Shown: positions 1-9,108, numbered from the stretch's first letter. The stretch: 45,110 bases of DNA from Candidatus Omnitrophota bacterium (GCA_023247215.1 JAHFGX010000006.1:1-45110), one strand, 5' to 3'. The notes: generated from the sequence alone by a model not told the origin. Numbers and translations: made by a program.

Positions 1-2148
1 CTTCAGCTCCGGCTGCTTCGACACCGGGTCATAGGCCTCGATCGTCGCGCGGTTGACCACCGCCTCGCCCCATGAGCCGCCCCAGTGAAACGGCATGAAG
101 CAGGTGCCGCGCGTGATCCCGTCGGTCATCCGGCAGGCGGCGGTGGCCTGGCCGCGCCGGGAGACGACCCTCACCCGGTCCCCCTGAGCGATGCCAAGCG
201 GCGCGGCGTCGTCCGGATGGAGCTCCACGAACGAGGCGGGCGCCTTTTTCATCAGCACGGGGATCTTGCCGGTGCGGGTCATCGTGTGCCACTGGTCGCG
301 CACGCGGCCGGTGGTCAGCACCATGGGAAACTGCGCATCGGGAGGCTCCGCCGGCGGCTCCTGCTCATGGGCGAGAAACTTGGCCTTGCCGTCCGGATGG
401 GCGAAGCGGCCGTTGGTGTAGCGCCGCATCGTCGAGCGATGCGCCGAGGTCGGGCAGGGCCATTGGATCGAGCCCTGCTTCAGCCGCGCATAGGTGACGC
501 CGCGGATGTCCAGGTCCCGGCCGGCGGTCAGTTGCGTGTATTCCTCGTAGACCTCTTGCGCGTTTCGAAACGCCAACCGCTCGCCCACGCCGAACGCCTG
601 GGCGAAGCGGCAGAGAATCTCCCAATCCGGCAGCGCCTCGCCCGGCGGATTCACGACCTGCTCGAGATAGGAGATCGCCCGCTCCGAGTTGGTCACCGTG
701 CCGTCGCGCTCGGCCCACTGGGCGGCCGGCAGGACGATGTCCGCCATCTGCGTCGTCTCGGTGGGATGGTAGATGTCGTTGACGATGACCAGCTCCGCCT
801 TGGTCAGCGCCGCCTGGGCCAGCGCCAGGTTCGGCAGCGAGACCATCGGGTTCGTGCAGAGAATCCACACGCTCTTGACGCGCCCCTCGGCCAGCGCCTT
901 GAAGAGCTCGACGGCCGGCAGGCCGGGCTTCGGGGAGATGCGTCCTGCGGGCAGGCCCCACAGGGCCTCGGTCTCCCGGCGGTCCGCGTCGTTCGCGACG
1001 AGCCGGTGGCCTGGCAAGAGGTGCGACAAGCCTCCGGTCTCGCGGCCGCCCATCGCGTTGGGCTGTCCGGTGAGGGAAAACGGCCCGGCTCCAGGCCGGC
1101 CGATCTGGCCGGTGGCCAGATGGAGATTGATCACGCTGTTGTTCTTGGCGGTGCCGTGCGTGCTTTGGTTCAGGCCCATGGACCAGAAGCTCATGGCGGC
1201 CTGGGCCTTTCCGAACAGCCGGGCCGCGTCGCGGATCGAGTCGGCGGAAACGCCGCAGAGCTCCGCCGCGCGCTCCGGCGTATACCGCTCCGCGAGGACG
1301 GCGGCGGCGTCCCAGCCGGTGGTGCGCTGCTCGATGAAGCGTTGATCCAGCAGCCCGTCTTGGCGAAGGACGTGCAGCAGGGCGTTCAACAAGGCCACGT
1401 CGGTGCCGGGCTGGATGGGCAGATACACGTCCGCGATATCCGCCGTGCGGGTCTTGCGGGGATCCACGACGATCACCTTCACCCGCTGCGGCGCCGCCAG
1501 CTTGCGGCGGCGGATCCGCTCGAAAGTCACCGGGTGGCAGGCGGCGGTGTTGGTGCCGATCAGCAGGAAGCAGTCGGCGAGCTCGATGTCGGCGTAGCAG
1601 CCCGGCGGCGCATCCGCCCCCAGGGAGGTGACGTAGCCGGAGACCGCCGAGGCCATGCACAGCCGCGAGTTCGAGTCCACGTTGTTGGTGCCGAGCAACC
1701 CCTTGGCCAGCTTGTTGACCACGTAGTAGTCTTCGGTCAGCATTTGCCCGGACACGTAAAACGCCACCGCGTCCGGCCCATGGTCTTGGATGATCCGACG
1801 CCACTCGGTCGCAATCCGCTCGAACGCCTCCTCCCACGAGGTTCGCCGGAACTCGGCATCGCGAGTCGCCCGCGTCATGGGATGGCCCAGGCGATCCGGC
1901 GTGCGGACCATCTGGGGCAGCGTCGCTCCTTTACCGCAGAGCAGCCCGTAATTGGCCGGATGGTTCGGATCGCCGCGCACCTTGAGCACGCGGTTCTCCT
2001 TGCTCCCGGCCAAGACACCGCACCCCACGCCGCAGTACGGGCAGATGCTGCGCTTCCAGGTCAGCTTCAAGTCGGCGTCGGTGAGCGGGGTCTCGACAAT
2101 TTCCCCCGTCTCCTGGACGACCTGCATGACCACGCGCTCAACACTCAT
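1..2148 (-). CDS. nasA: Assimilatory nitrate reductase catalytic subunit (molybdopterin oxidoreductase), partial, runs off the left edge
   Basis: Read manually (open at edge, so missing from ORF track): MSVERVVMQVVQETGEIVETPLTDADLKLTWKRSICPYCGVGCGVLAGSKENRVLKVRGDPNHPANYGLLCGKGATLPQMVRTPDRL...; CxxCxxxC 4Fe-4S motif; NarB/NasA-type MGLNQSTHGTAKNNSVINLHLATGQIGRPGAGPFSLTGQPNAMGGRE. Confidence 0.93.
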   Translation of the reverse strand, partial: MSVERVVMQVVQETGEIVETPLTDADLKLTWKRSICPYCGVGCGVLAGSKENRVLKVRGDPNHPANYGLLCGKGATLPQMVRTPDRLGHPMTRATRDAEFRRTSWEEAFERIATEWRRIIQDHGPDAVAFYVSGQMLTEDYYVVNKLAKGLLGTNNVDSNSRLCMASAVSGYVTSLGADAPPGCYADIELADCFLLIGTNTAACHPVTFERIRRRKLAAPQRVKVIVVDPRKTRTADIADVYLPIQPGTDVALLNALLHVLRQDGLLDQRFIEQRTTGWDAAAVLAERYTPERAAELCGVSADSIRDAARLFGKAQAAMSFWSMGLNQSTHGTAKNNSVINLHLATGQIGRPGAGPFSLTGQPNAMGGRETGGLSHLLPGHRLVANDADRRETEALWGLPAGRISPKPGLPAVELFKALAEGRVKSVWILCTNPMVSLPNLALAQAALTKAELVIVNDIYHPTETTQMADIVLPAAQWAERDGTVTNSERAISYLEQVVNPPGEALPDWEILCRFAQAFGVGERLAFRNAQEVYEEYTQLTAGRDLDIRGVTYARLKQGSIQWPCPTSAHRSTMRRYTNGRFAHPDGKAKFLAHEQEPPAEPPDAQFPMVLTTGRVRDQWHTMTRTGKIPVLMKKAPASFVELHPDDAAPLGIAQGDRVRVVSRRGQATAACRMTDGITRGTCFMPFHWGGSWGEAVVNRATIEAYDPVSKQPELK

Positions 2149-2151
2149 GGC

Positions 2152-3387
2152 TTACTCTTTTTGGGCCGCCAGTTGGGACGGCATCCGCAGCGCCTCGATG
2201 GTTTGGCTCAGCCACGAGCCGTGCCAACCCCGCTGGACCGCGCGCAGCAGCGTCAGACACCCGAGCCCGACCACGCCGAAGCAGAAGAACCCCACCCCGT
2301 AGGATCCCGTCGCGTCTTTCACCACCCCAAGGAACGACGGCAACAGGAATCCTCCCAGCCCGCCCGCGGCTCCGACGACGCCCGTGGCCACGCCGATCTG
2401 GTCGCGGAAGCGCTGGGGAACGAGTTGAAACACCGACCCGTTGCCCATCCCCAGGATGGCCATGACGAGGAACAACAGCGTCGTCACCAACCAGAGCGGC
2501 GGCAGCGCGCCGATCGCCATGAGGCCGAGCGAGGCGCAGAGGAACAAGGCCGTCAGCATCCGTGTGCCGCCGAAGCGGTCGGCCAGATACCCACCGAAGG
2601 GCCGAAGGAAGCTGCCGGCGAAGACGCATAAGGCCGTGAAGTTGCCGGCCATCACCTTCGACAGGCCGTATTGGTCGTGGAAGAAAATGACCAGGAGACT
2701 GGCCAGACCCACGAAGCCGCCGAACGTAAAACTGTAGAACAGGCAAAACCAGAGCGTGTCGTGTTCCCTGCACAGGCCCAGGTAGCTCCGGAGCGGCTTC
2801 GGGGCAGGCTGAGAGGGGCTGTCCTTGGCTAACACAATGAAGGTCATCAGCGTCAGGACGACCGGGATCATGGCCAACCCGAAGACGTTGTGCCAGCCGA
2901 TCGCCTCAGCCAAGCGTGGGGCGAGCAGCGCGGCCAAGACGGTGCCGCTGTTGCCGGCCCCGGCGATGCCCATGGCCAACCCCTGGTGGCGCGGCGGATA
3001 CCACCGGCTGGCCAGCGGCAGGGCCACGGCGAAGCTCCCGCCCGCGATGCCCAGCAACAGGCCAAATGCGATGATCTCATGCAGCGTCCGGCCAAAGAGC
3101 CACGCCCACACCAAGGGGATGAGGACCAACAGTTGGCCCAGGGTGCCGGTCCGCTTCGGGCCGATCCGATCGACAAGAATCCCCAGCGGGATTCTCACGA
3201 GCGAGCCGCCGAGGATCGGGATGGCCACCAGCAAGCCCTTTTGGCTCGCGGTCAACCCGAAGTCGCCGGCGATGTGCACGCCCAGCACGCCGATCAGCAC
3301 CCACACCATGAAGCTGATGTCAAAGTACAAGAACGCCGAGAACAGCGTCGGCGGGTGCCCGCTCTTCGCAAAATCCTTCAATCGCAT
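2152..3387 (-). CDS. narK: NarK/NasA-type MFS nitrate/nitrite transporter
   Basis: 411 aa, 12-TM MFS pattern, GGSFAVALPLASRWYPPRHQGLAMGIAGAGNSGT signature; 3 bp upstream of nitrate reductase. Confidence 0.92.
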   Translation of the reverse strand: MRLKDFAKSGHPPTLFSAFLYFDISFMVWVLIGVLGVHIAGDFGLTASQKGLLVAIPILGGSLVRIPLGILVDRIGPKRTGTLGQLLVLIPLVWAWLFGRTLHEIIAFGLLLGIAGGSFAVALPLASRWYPPRHQGLAMGIAGAGNSGTVLAALLAPRLAEAIGWHNVFGLAMIPVVLTLMTFIVLAKDSPSQPAPKPLRSYLGLCREHDTLWFCLFYSFTFGGFVGLASLLVIFFHDQYGLSKVMAGNFTALCVFAGSFLRPFGGYLADRFGGTRMLTALFLCASLGLMAIGALPPLWLVTTLLFLVMAILGMGNGSVFQLVPQRFRDQIGVATGVVGAAGGLGGFLLPSFLGVVKDATGSYGVGFFCFGVVGLGCLTLLRAVQRGWHGSWLSQTIEALRMPSQLAAQKE

Positions 3388-3692
3388 TTGCCCGTCCGGA
3401 TCGTGTACGCCGCTTTCACGTCGCTCAGAAAGATCCGGCCATCGCCCGGATGGCCGGTCCTGGCGGCGGTCATGATCGCCTCGACGGCGGTCGGCGCTTC
3501 GTCATCCTCGACGACCACCATCAGGCAGAGCTTCGAGAGCTCCCCATAGACCGTCCCGCCCATCTGAATGCCCCGTTGCCGGCCGCGTCCAAGGACATCC
3601 CATTTGGTGAGGGCCGAGAGGCCGGCCGCCTCCAACCCGTGGATGACTTCGGTTTCCTTTTCCGGCCGGATCACCGCTTTGATGAGCTTCAT
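3378..3692 (-). CDS. PII-family nitrogen regulator, NifI1-like
   Basis: MKLIKAVIRPEKETEVIHGLEAAGLSALTKWDVLGRGRQRGIQMGGTVYGELSKLCLMVVVED...GDGRIFLSDVKAAYTIRTG. Confidence 0.9.
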   Translation of the reverse strand: MKLIKAVIRPEKETEVIHGLEAAGLSALTKWDVLGRGRQRGIQMGGTVYGELSKLCLMVVVEDDEAPTAVEAIMTAARTGHPGDGRIFLSDVKAAYTIRTGKCD

Positions 3693-4042
3693 GTTGCGAC
3701 GACCTCCGTGACTTCCACCGGCGGCTCACGTTCCCCCGTGGACACCCGATAGGCCTCGGCGACCTCGACGACGAAGATCTTTCCGTCGCCGAACTCGCCG
3801 GTTTGGTTCGCGCGGATGATCGCTTCGATGGTCTCCCGCGCCCGATCGTCCTCCACGACCACCGTAAAGAGCAGCTTCGGCAAGAACGACACGCCGTGCT
3901 GCGCCTGCTCGCCGCGAAGCCCGCGTTGCCGGCCGCGTCCCAGCACCGGGAACACGGAATAGCCGGGGCACCCGACGCGGGCAAGCTCCTCTTTCGTGGC
4001 CCGGGCGCGGTTGCGTCGGACGACGGCCAGGAGCTCAACCAT
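3689..4042 (-). CDS. PII-family nitrogen regulator, NifI2-like
   Basis: VLGRGRQRGLRGEQAQHGVSFLPKLLFTVVVEDDRARETIEAIIRANQTGEFGDGKIFVVEVAEAYRVSTGE; 4-nt overlap with preceding PII gene. Confidence 0.85.
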   Translation of the reverse strand: MVELLAVVRRNRARATKEELARVGCPGYSVFPVLGRGRQRGLRGEQAQHGVSFLPKLLFTVVVEDDRARETIEAIIRANQTGEFGDGKIFVVEVAEAYRVSTGEREPPVEVTEVVAT

Positions 4043-4772
4043 GGGCCACGAGCAGTTTGCCGGAGGCGATGACCAAGACGACGGCCAGCAGCCGACGCAG
4101 CCACAGGCCGGAACAATAGCGCGCCCCGAACCGGGCGCCGACGAGTCCGCCGGCGAAAGCGGTGACGACCAGCGGGAAGAGCGGCCCGACCTGGAGCCGC
4201 CCCGCGAGCAGGCGCCCGGCCAATCCCGCGAGCGAGTTGACGACGATAAACGCGGCGGAGATGGCCGCGGTCCGTTTCACGTCCGCCCAGCGCAGCAGCA
4301 CCATCAGCGGGCTGAGAAAAATCCCGCCACCCACGCCGACGATCCCTGAAATGAGTCCGAGGGCGCCGCCGACAGGGAGCGCGACGGCCAGGGCCGGCGC
4401 CTGAGCACGCGCCCCGTCTTGCGCGGATGGCAGGCACAGGCGCGCGGCTGCGACGAGCAGACAGCCGGCCAGCAGCCATCGGTACGTCTGCGCGGAGACC
4501 GGCAGCCACCCGCCGACCACGGCCGCCGGAACGGACGAGGCCGCGAACGGCCACAGCAGCCGCCACGAGCCGTGGCCGGCGCGCCAAAACGTCATCCACG
4601 CGGTGCCGGCGACGACCAGGTTCAAGAGCAGGGCACTGGCGCTCATCGCGGTCAAGGCATAGCCGCCAACCAGCGACATCGCGGCCAGATAGCCCGACGC
4701 TCCGCCGTGGCCGACCGAGGCGTAGAGCATCGCCATGAGGAAAATTAGGACAAGGAGGGTAAGGAACGGCAT
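4035..4772 (-). CDS. TauE/SafE-family sulfite/anion exporter
   Basis: MLYASVGHGGASGYLAAMSL and GLISGIVGVGGGIFLSPLMVLL repeats typical of TauE/SafE. Confidence 0.85.
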   Translation of the reverse strand: MPFLTLLVLIFLMAMLYASVGHGGASGYLAAMSLVGGYALTAMSASALLLNLVVAGTAWMTFWRAGHGSWRLLWPFAASSVPAAVVGGWLPVSAQTYRWLLAGCLLVAAARLCLPSAQDGARAQAPALAVALPVGGALGLISGIVGVGGGIFLSPLMVLLRWADVKRTAAISAAFIVVNSLAGLAGRLLAGRLQVGPLFPLVVTAFAGGLVGARFGARYCSGLWLRRLLAVVLVIASGKLLVAHG

Positions 4773-5266
4773 GCGTGCTCCGATTCCGCATACGGGTTTT
4801 CATCGCGCAGCAACTTCACCGCGTGCCCGAGCACGGGGCGCACCACCGCGAAACATTCCCGGGCCGCCTTCGGGCTCCCGGGGACATTGATGATGAGCGT
4901 CTGCCCGCGCACGCCGACGACGCCGCGCGAGAGCATGGCAAACGGCGTCTGCTTCAGGCTCTCCTGCCGGATCGCTTCCTCCATGCCGGGCAGCCGCTTC
5001 TCGATGACGGACGCCGTCGCTTCCGGGGTCACGTCACGGGGAGAGAGGCCGGTCCCGCCGGTGGTGAACACGACCTCGCACCGCGCCTGATCAGCCAGCC
5101 GGATGAGGGCGGGCGCGATCATCGCCGGATCGTCCGGGACGACGATCATCTCCACCACCTCGGCCCCCGCCTCTTCCAACAACTGTTTCAGGACAGGCCC
5201 GCTCCCATCCGGCCGTTCGCCGCGGAAGGAGCGGTCGCTCACCGTGATCACGGCCGCGCGCATCAT
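4745..5266 (-). CDS. moaB: Molybdenum cofactor biosynthesis protein MoaB/MogA
   Basis: AAVITVSDRSFRGERPDGSGP...TTGGTGLSPRDVTPEA. Confidence 0.92.
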   Translation of the reverse strand: MMRAAVITVSDRSFRGERPDGSGPVLKQLLEEAGAEVVEMIVVPDDPAMIAPALIRLADQARCEVVFTTGGTGLSPRDVTPEATASVIEKRLPGMEEAIRQESLKQTPFAMLSRGVVGVRGQTLIINVPGSPKAARECFAVVRPVLGHAVKLLRDENPYAESEHACRSLPSLS

Positions 5267-5742
5267 TCGCTCCGCTGAAACGCCTGCGTCCCGCCGGTCT
5301 TACTGACCAGCTGCAGGTCGGTGATCGTGGCCGCCGGGTCCACCGCCTTGACCATGTCGTACAGCGCCAGCGAGGCCACCGCTGCCGCCACAAACGCCTC
5401 CAGCTCCACGCCGGTCTTGGCCGTCGCGCGCGTCTGCGCGGTCAGCCGGACGGTATGCGTGGCCGCCTCCGGCGTGAAGGTGATCTCCAGATGCTCCAGC
5501 GGCAACCCATGGCAGAGCGGGATCAGCTCAGCCGTCCGCTTGGCCGCCTGGATGCCGGCGAGCTTCGCCACGGTGTAGGCATCGCCTTTGCGCAACCCTT
5601 GCCGCTCGAGCGCCGCAAAGGCCTCCGGCGACAACCGCACGACGCTCTGGACCACCGCCTGCCGGCGGGACACCCGTTTGGCCCCCACATCCACCATCCG
5701 CGCGCGGCCGTGACGATCAAGATGTGACAGCGATGTCTGCAT
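5263..5742 (-). CDS. moaC: Cyclic pyranopterin monophosphate synthase MoaC
   Basis: MVDVGAKRVSRRQAVVQ...KLAGIQAAKRTAELIPLCHGLPLEHLEI...KTGVELEAFVAAAVASLALYDMVKAVD; start trimmed from the longer ORF. Confidence 0.94.
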   Translation of the reverse strand: MQTSLSHLDRHGRARMVDVGAKRVSRRQAVVQSVVRLSPEAFAALERQGLRKGDAYTVAKLAGIQAAKRTAELIPLCHGLPLEHLEITFTPEAATHTVRLTAQTRATAKTGVELEAFVAAAVASLALYDMVKAVDPAATITDLQLVSKTGGTQAFQRSE

Positions 5743-6325
5743 GGAGTTGCGCCTGGTCCGCCGGAGTGTTGACGTTCGTAAAGCCGCGCCGAAGCTCAGG
5801 GTCATGGATGGGCACCAGCCGCGCGCGCGGCCGGTCCAGCAGCGCCTGCACCGCCCATGCGCCCTCGTCCAACAGCCGTCCCACATCCCGGCAGGCGGCC
5901 CGGCGACAGATCAGCGGAAACGGCTCGATGCGGCGGTCCGGCGTGGAGCTGGCCACCACGTCGGTACGCGCATCGCAGGCCTGCCGCAACCGCGCCAGCA
6001 CGCGCGGATCCACCCAGGGCATGTCGCAGGGCACAAAGACGTTCAGGTCGGTGCCGGTGTGCATCAGCCCGGTGTAGAGGCCCATCAACGGGCCGCGGTC
6101 CGGCACGAGATCCGTCAAGACGGCGTGGACTGACGGAGGTCCATACACGGCTCGAAGGCGGGCGGCGTTGTGCGCGTTGCCGATCATCACCAGCCGGCCC
6201 ACGCTCGGCCGCAGCCGCTCGATGACGAGCTCGACCAGGGGACGGTCCCCGACCGGCATGAAGGCCTTATCCGACCCCATCCGCGTTGATCGCCCGCCGG
6301 CCAGGACATAGCCGGTCACCATCAC
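5717..6325 (-). CDS. mobA: Molybdenum cofactor guanylyltransferase MobA
   Basis: VTGYVLAGGRSTRMGSDKAFMPVGDRPLVE...FVPCDMPWVDP. Confidence 0.93.
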   Translation of the reverse strand: MMVTGYVLAGGRSTRMGSDKAFMPVGDRPLVELVIERLRPSVGRLVMIGNAHNAARLRAVYGPPSVHAVLTDLVPDRGPLMGLYTGLMHTGTDLNVFVPCDMPWVDPRVLARLRQACDARTDVVASSTPDRRIEPFPLICRRAACRDVGRLLDEGAWAVQALLDRPRARLVPIHDPELRRGFTNVNTPADQAQLHADIAVTS

Positions 6326-7542
6326 CTCGATTCCTCCTTGACCAACACCGGCGTTCCCGCAGGCCAGGGCCCCGCCTCAGCCGTGACCCGAATCCATCCA
6401 TCAGCCTCGACGAGGCTCCGGAGGCGATGCGAGGCCTGGCCGGTCAGCGGCTCGGCCACCCGCTGCCGGCGGGCGTCGCATCGGACGCGGACGAAGTGGG
6501 TGCGCCGCGTGGGTGAGAGGTGCAGGTCGCTGGCGAGCGCGGCCGGCACGGCGTACGGATCCTCCCACGCGCGCCCCATCAACCGATACAACGCCGGCTT
6601 GACGAACTCTTCAAAGGTGACGAAGACCGACACCGGGTTGCCCGGCAGGCCAAACAGGCAGGTCCGGCCGCGCCGGCCGAACCACAGCGGCATGCCGGGT
6701 TTGATGTTCACTTGCCAGAAGACCTCCCGCACGCCGCAGCGGCGGGCCGCGGCCCGAACGAAGTCCTTGTCGCCCACCGACACGCCGCCGGCCACGAGTA
6801 GCACGTCATGCCGAAGCCCCCAGCTGATCTTCTCAACGAGCGAGCGCATCTCATCGCGCGCCACGCCAAGGCGGATGACGCGCGCGCCCGCCTGACGGAC
6901 CAACGCCTCCAACAGGATACCGTTGCTGTCATAGATCCGGCCGGGCTTCAGGCGGCGTCCCGCCGGCTGCAACTCATCGCCGGTCGTCAGGATGGCGACC
7001 GCCGGCGGCCGATACACGCGAACCGTCGCGTGGCCGAGCGCCGCCAACAGCGCGATCTCGTGGGGACGCAGCCGTGTGCCGGCGTCCAGCGCCTGGTCCC
7101 CGCGCCGCAGGTCCTCGCCGCGCCGCCGGATGTTGCGTCCCGCCTCCGGCCAGTTGGCGAAGATGATCCGCCCGCCATGTCGTTGCACCTGTTCCTGCAT
7201 GAGCACGCAATCCGCGCCGCGCGGCACCACCGCCCCCGTCAAAATCCGCACCGCTTCGCCAGCCTGCACGGACCGGCGGTAGGGCGACCCGGCGCTGGCG
7301 CATCCGACGACCGGCAGCGCAACAGGGCCCCCGTTGTGCGGCGGGTGACCGTCCCCATCGGGCCGGCGCACCGCATAACCGTCCACGGCCGCCTGATCGA
7401 ACGGCGGCAGATCCAACGGCGAGGTCACCCCCTTCGACAGGACGCAGCCCAACGCGTCCGCGAGCGGGACCAGCGCCGATCGAGGCGCGGGAGCGGCCTC
7501 GAGGATGCGCTGCAGGGCGTCCTCATACGTGAGCATGTTCAC
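6322..7542 (-). CDS. moeA: Molybdopterin molybdotransferase MoeA
   Basis: LPPFDQAAVDGYAVR, ILTGAVVPRGADCVLMQEQ, VSVGDKDFV, FGLPGNPVSVFVTFEEFV. Confidence 0.95.
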   Translation of the reverse strand: MNMLTYEDALQRILEAAPAPRSALVPLADALGCVLSKGVTSPLDLPPFDQAAVDGYAVRRPDGDGHPPHNGGPVALPVVGCASAGSPYRRSVQAGEAVRILTGAVVPRGADCVLMQEQVQRHGGRIIFANWPEAGRNIRRRGEDLRRGDQALDAGTRLRPHEIALLAALGHATVRVYRPPAVAILTTGDELQPAGRRLKPGRIYDSNGILLEALVRQAGARVIRLGVARDEMRSLVEKISWGLRHDVLLVAGGVSVGDKDFVRAAARRCGVREVFWQVNIKPGMPLWFGRRGRTCLFGLPGNPVSVFVTFEEFVKPALYRLMGRAWEDPYAVPAALASDLHLSPTRRTHFVRVRCDARRQRVAEPLTGQASHRLRSLVEADGWIRVTAEAGPWPAGTPVLVKEESR

Positions 7543-7975
7543 CTCCCTCTTCCTCGACCCATCGGGAGGTGCCGTCGTCGTAGAGCTCCCGCTTCCAGAT
7601 CGGCACCTGGTGTTTCACCTGCTCGATGAGAAAGGTTGAGGCGGCGTACGCCGCCTGCCGGTGCCCCGCCGCCGTGAGAATGAGCACGCTGATCTGGCCC
7701 GCCTCGACGAGGCCCAGGCGATGCAGCATCTGCAGATGAGTCAGCGCCCAACGGGCGCGGGCTTCACTCGCCAGCCGCTCAAGCTGCGCGTCGGCCATCT
7801 CGGGGTACGCCGCATAGTCAATGGCGCGCACCCGCCGGGGGCCATGCTGATCGCCCCGGACGATTCCCCGGAAGGTCACCAGCGCCCCCGCCGGTTGTCG
7901 GGCGACCTCGCGCTCCAGGCGGGCCAACCGGTTCCAAGGAATCGGTTGCCTCGTGAAATAGCGCATCGCCGTCAT
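7523..7975 (-). CDS. moaE: Molybdopterin synthase large subunit MoaE
   Basis: GALVTFRGIVRGDQ...HRLGLVEAGQISVLILTAAGHRQAAYAASTFLIEQVKHQVPIWKRE. Confidence 0.93.
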   Translation of the reverse strand: MTAMRYFTRQPIPWNRLARLEREVARQPAGALVTFRGIVRGDQHGPRRVRAIDYAAYPEMADAQLERLASEARARWALTHLQMLHRLGLVEAGQISVLILTAAGHRQAAYAASTFLIEQVKHQVPIWKRELYDDGTSRWVEEEGGEHAHV

Positions 7976-8217
7976 CCGCCGCTCACCGGCGGGAGGAGCC
8001 CGACCTCATCGCCGTCGTGCAGCCCGTGGTCCCAGGGTTGGTAGTCATGGTTGACCGCCAGGCGGGTCACCGTCCAGCACCGTTCCAACTGCGGATAGCG
8101 CGCCGTCAGCGTGGTTTGCAGATCGCTCCCCCGCGCTCCCTGTCCGAGGGTGAGCCGGCATTCCTCGAGGCCGACGGCATCCTGCAGCCACGAAAAAAAA
8201 CGCACCCGCACCCTCAT
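7972..8217 (-). CDS. moaD: Molybdopterin synthase sulfur carrier subunit MoaD
   Basis: MRVRVRFFSWLQDAVGLEE...HDGDEVGLLPPVSGG; C-terminal GG; start trimmed to 8217. Confidence 0.9.
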   Translation of the reverse strand: MRVRVRFFSWLQDAVGLEECRLTLGQGARGSDLQTTLTARYPQLERCWTVTRLAVNHDYQPWDHGLHDGDEVGLLPPVSGG

Positions 8218-8230
8218 CTTCCAAGACCCC

Positions 8231-8572
8231 TCACGCGGTGTGACATGCCGGGGCCTCCACCGTCCGGTGTCCCGTCCGGATGGTATAGGCGGCCTCGACC
8301 GAACTGATGAAAATCTTGCCATCGCCATGCTGGCCGGTCTTCGCGCCGGCTTCGATCGCGGCGACCGCGGCGTCCACGTGCGCATCCTCGACGACAATCA
8401 GGAGCTGGACTTTGGGAAGCTCATCGTAGAGCGTCGCGCCGACTTGGACGCCGCGCTGCTGGCCGCGTCCCAGCACGTCCATCTTGGTCAGCGACACCAC
8501 CCCCGCGTTTTCCAGCGCCGCGACCACCTGCTCCTCCCGCTCCGGGCGCACCATCGCGCGAATCAGTTTCAT
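8231..8572 (-). CDS. PII-family nitrogen regulator, NifI1-like
   Basis: MKLIRAMVRPEREEQVVAALENAGVVSLTKMDVLGRGQQRGVQVGATLYDELPKVQLLIVVED...GDGKIFISSVEAAYTIRTG. Confidence 0.92.
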   Translation of the reverse strand: MKLIRAMVRPEREEQVVAALENAGVVSLTKMDVLGRGQQRGVQVGATLYDELPKVQLLIVVEDAHVDAAVAAIEAGAKTGQHGDGKIFISSVEAAYTIRTGHRTVEAPACHTA

Positions 8573-9108
8573 GGCCTGGCTCCTTCCCGGGGCGTCCCCA
8601 GCGCGCCCCAGAGCATCTCGAATGGCAGCTGCGCCTTCAGGGCTTCGGCGTTGCGCTCCCCCGTGCGGATGCGCACCACGCCCTCCACCGGCAGGACGAA
8701 GACCCGCCCATCGCCCACGTGACCGGTCCGATTCGCGTCCATGATCGCGTGGATGAGGGGGGCGACCTGCGGCTCCTCCACGATCCAGGACACCATCCGC
8801 TTGGGGAGATACCGCACGCGCACGTCCGAGGCTGAGCCGGGTCGCGGCCGCATGCGCACGCCCCGCTCTAGGCCTCGGCCGAGCACGCGGTGCTGGGTAA
8901 AGGCGCAGCAGCGCAGCCGCTGCGCGCGACGCTTCGTCTCATGCCACCGCTCCGGCCGAATGATCGCGAGGACTTCTTTCAACAGCGCGACCGGCTCCTG
9001 CGCCGGCGGGTTCCACGCCTGTAAGATGCCCGGCGCGATCGAACGGGCGTACCCGAACTCCCGCCGCGCCTCCACGCGCACGTTGAGATCTTGCGAGGCT
9101 TCCATCAT
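8569..9108 (-). CDS. PII-family nitrogen regulator, divergent NifI2-like, possible N-terminal extension
   Basis: KEVLAIIRPERWHETKRRAQ...VLGRGLERGVRMRPRPGSASDVRVRYLPKRMVSWIVEEPQVAPLIHAIMDANRTGHVGDGRVFVLPVEGVVRIRTGE; start uncertain (ATG 9108/9105 or TTG 8982 at the PII-domain edge). Confidence 0.82.
   Translation of the reverse strand: MMEASQDLNVRVEARREFGYARSIAPGILQAWNPPAQEPVALLKEVLAIIRPERWHETKRRAQRLRCCAFTQHRVLGRGLERGVRMRPRPGSASDVRVRYLPKRMVSWIVEEPQVAPLIHAIMDANRTGHVGDGRVFVLPVEGVVRIRTGERNAEALKAQLPFEMLWGALGTPREGARP

Noticed and set aside
365-1837. 490-aa minus-strand ORF in the ORF track
   Set aside because: Out of frame with the real nitrate reductase reading frame, which spans 1-2148 and is open at the window edge.
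85-2631. 848-aa plus-strand ORF
   Set aside because: Antisense shadow of nitrate reductase and narK in GC-rich DNA; low-complexity Arg/Gly/His-rich translation with no family resemblance.
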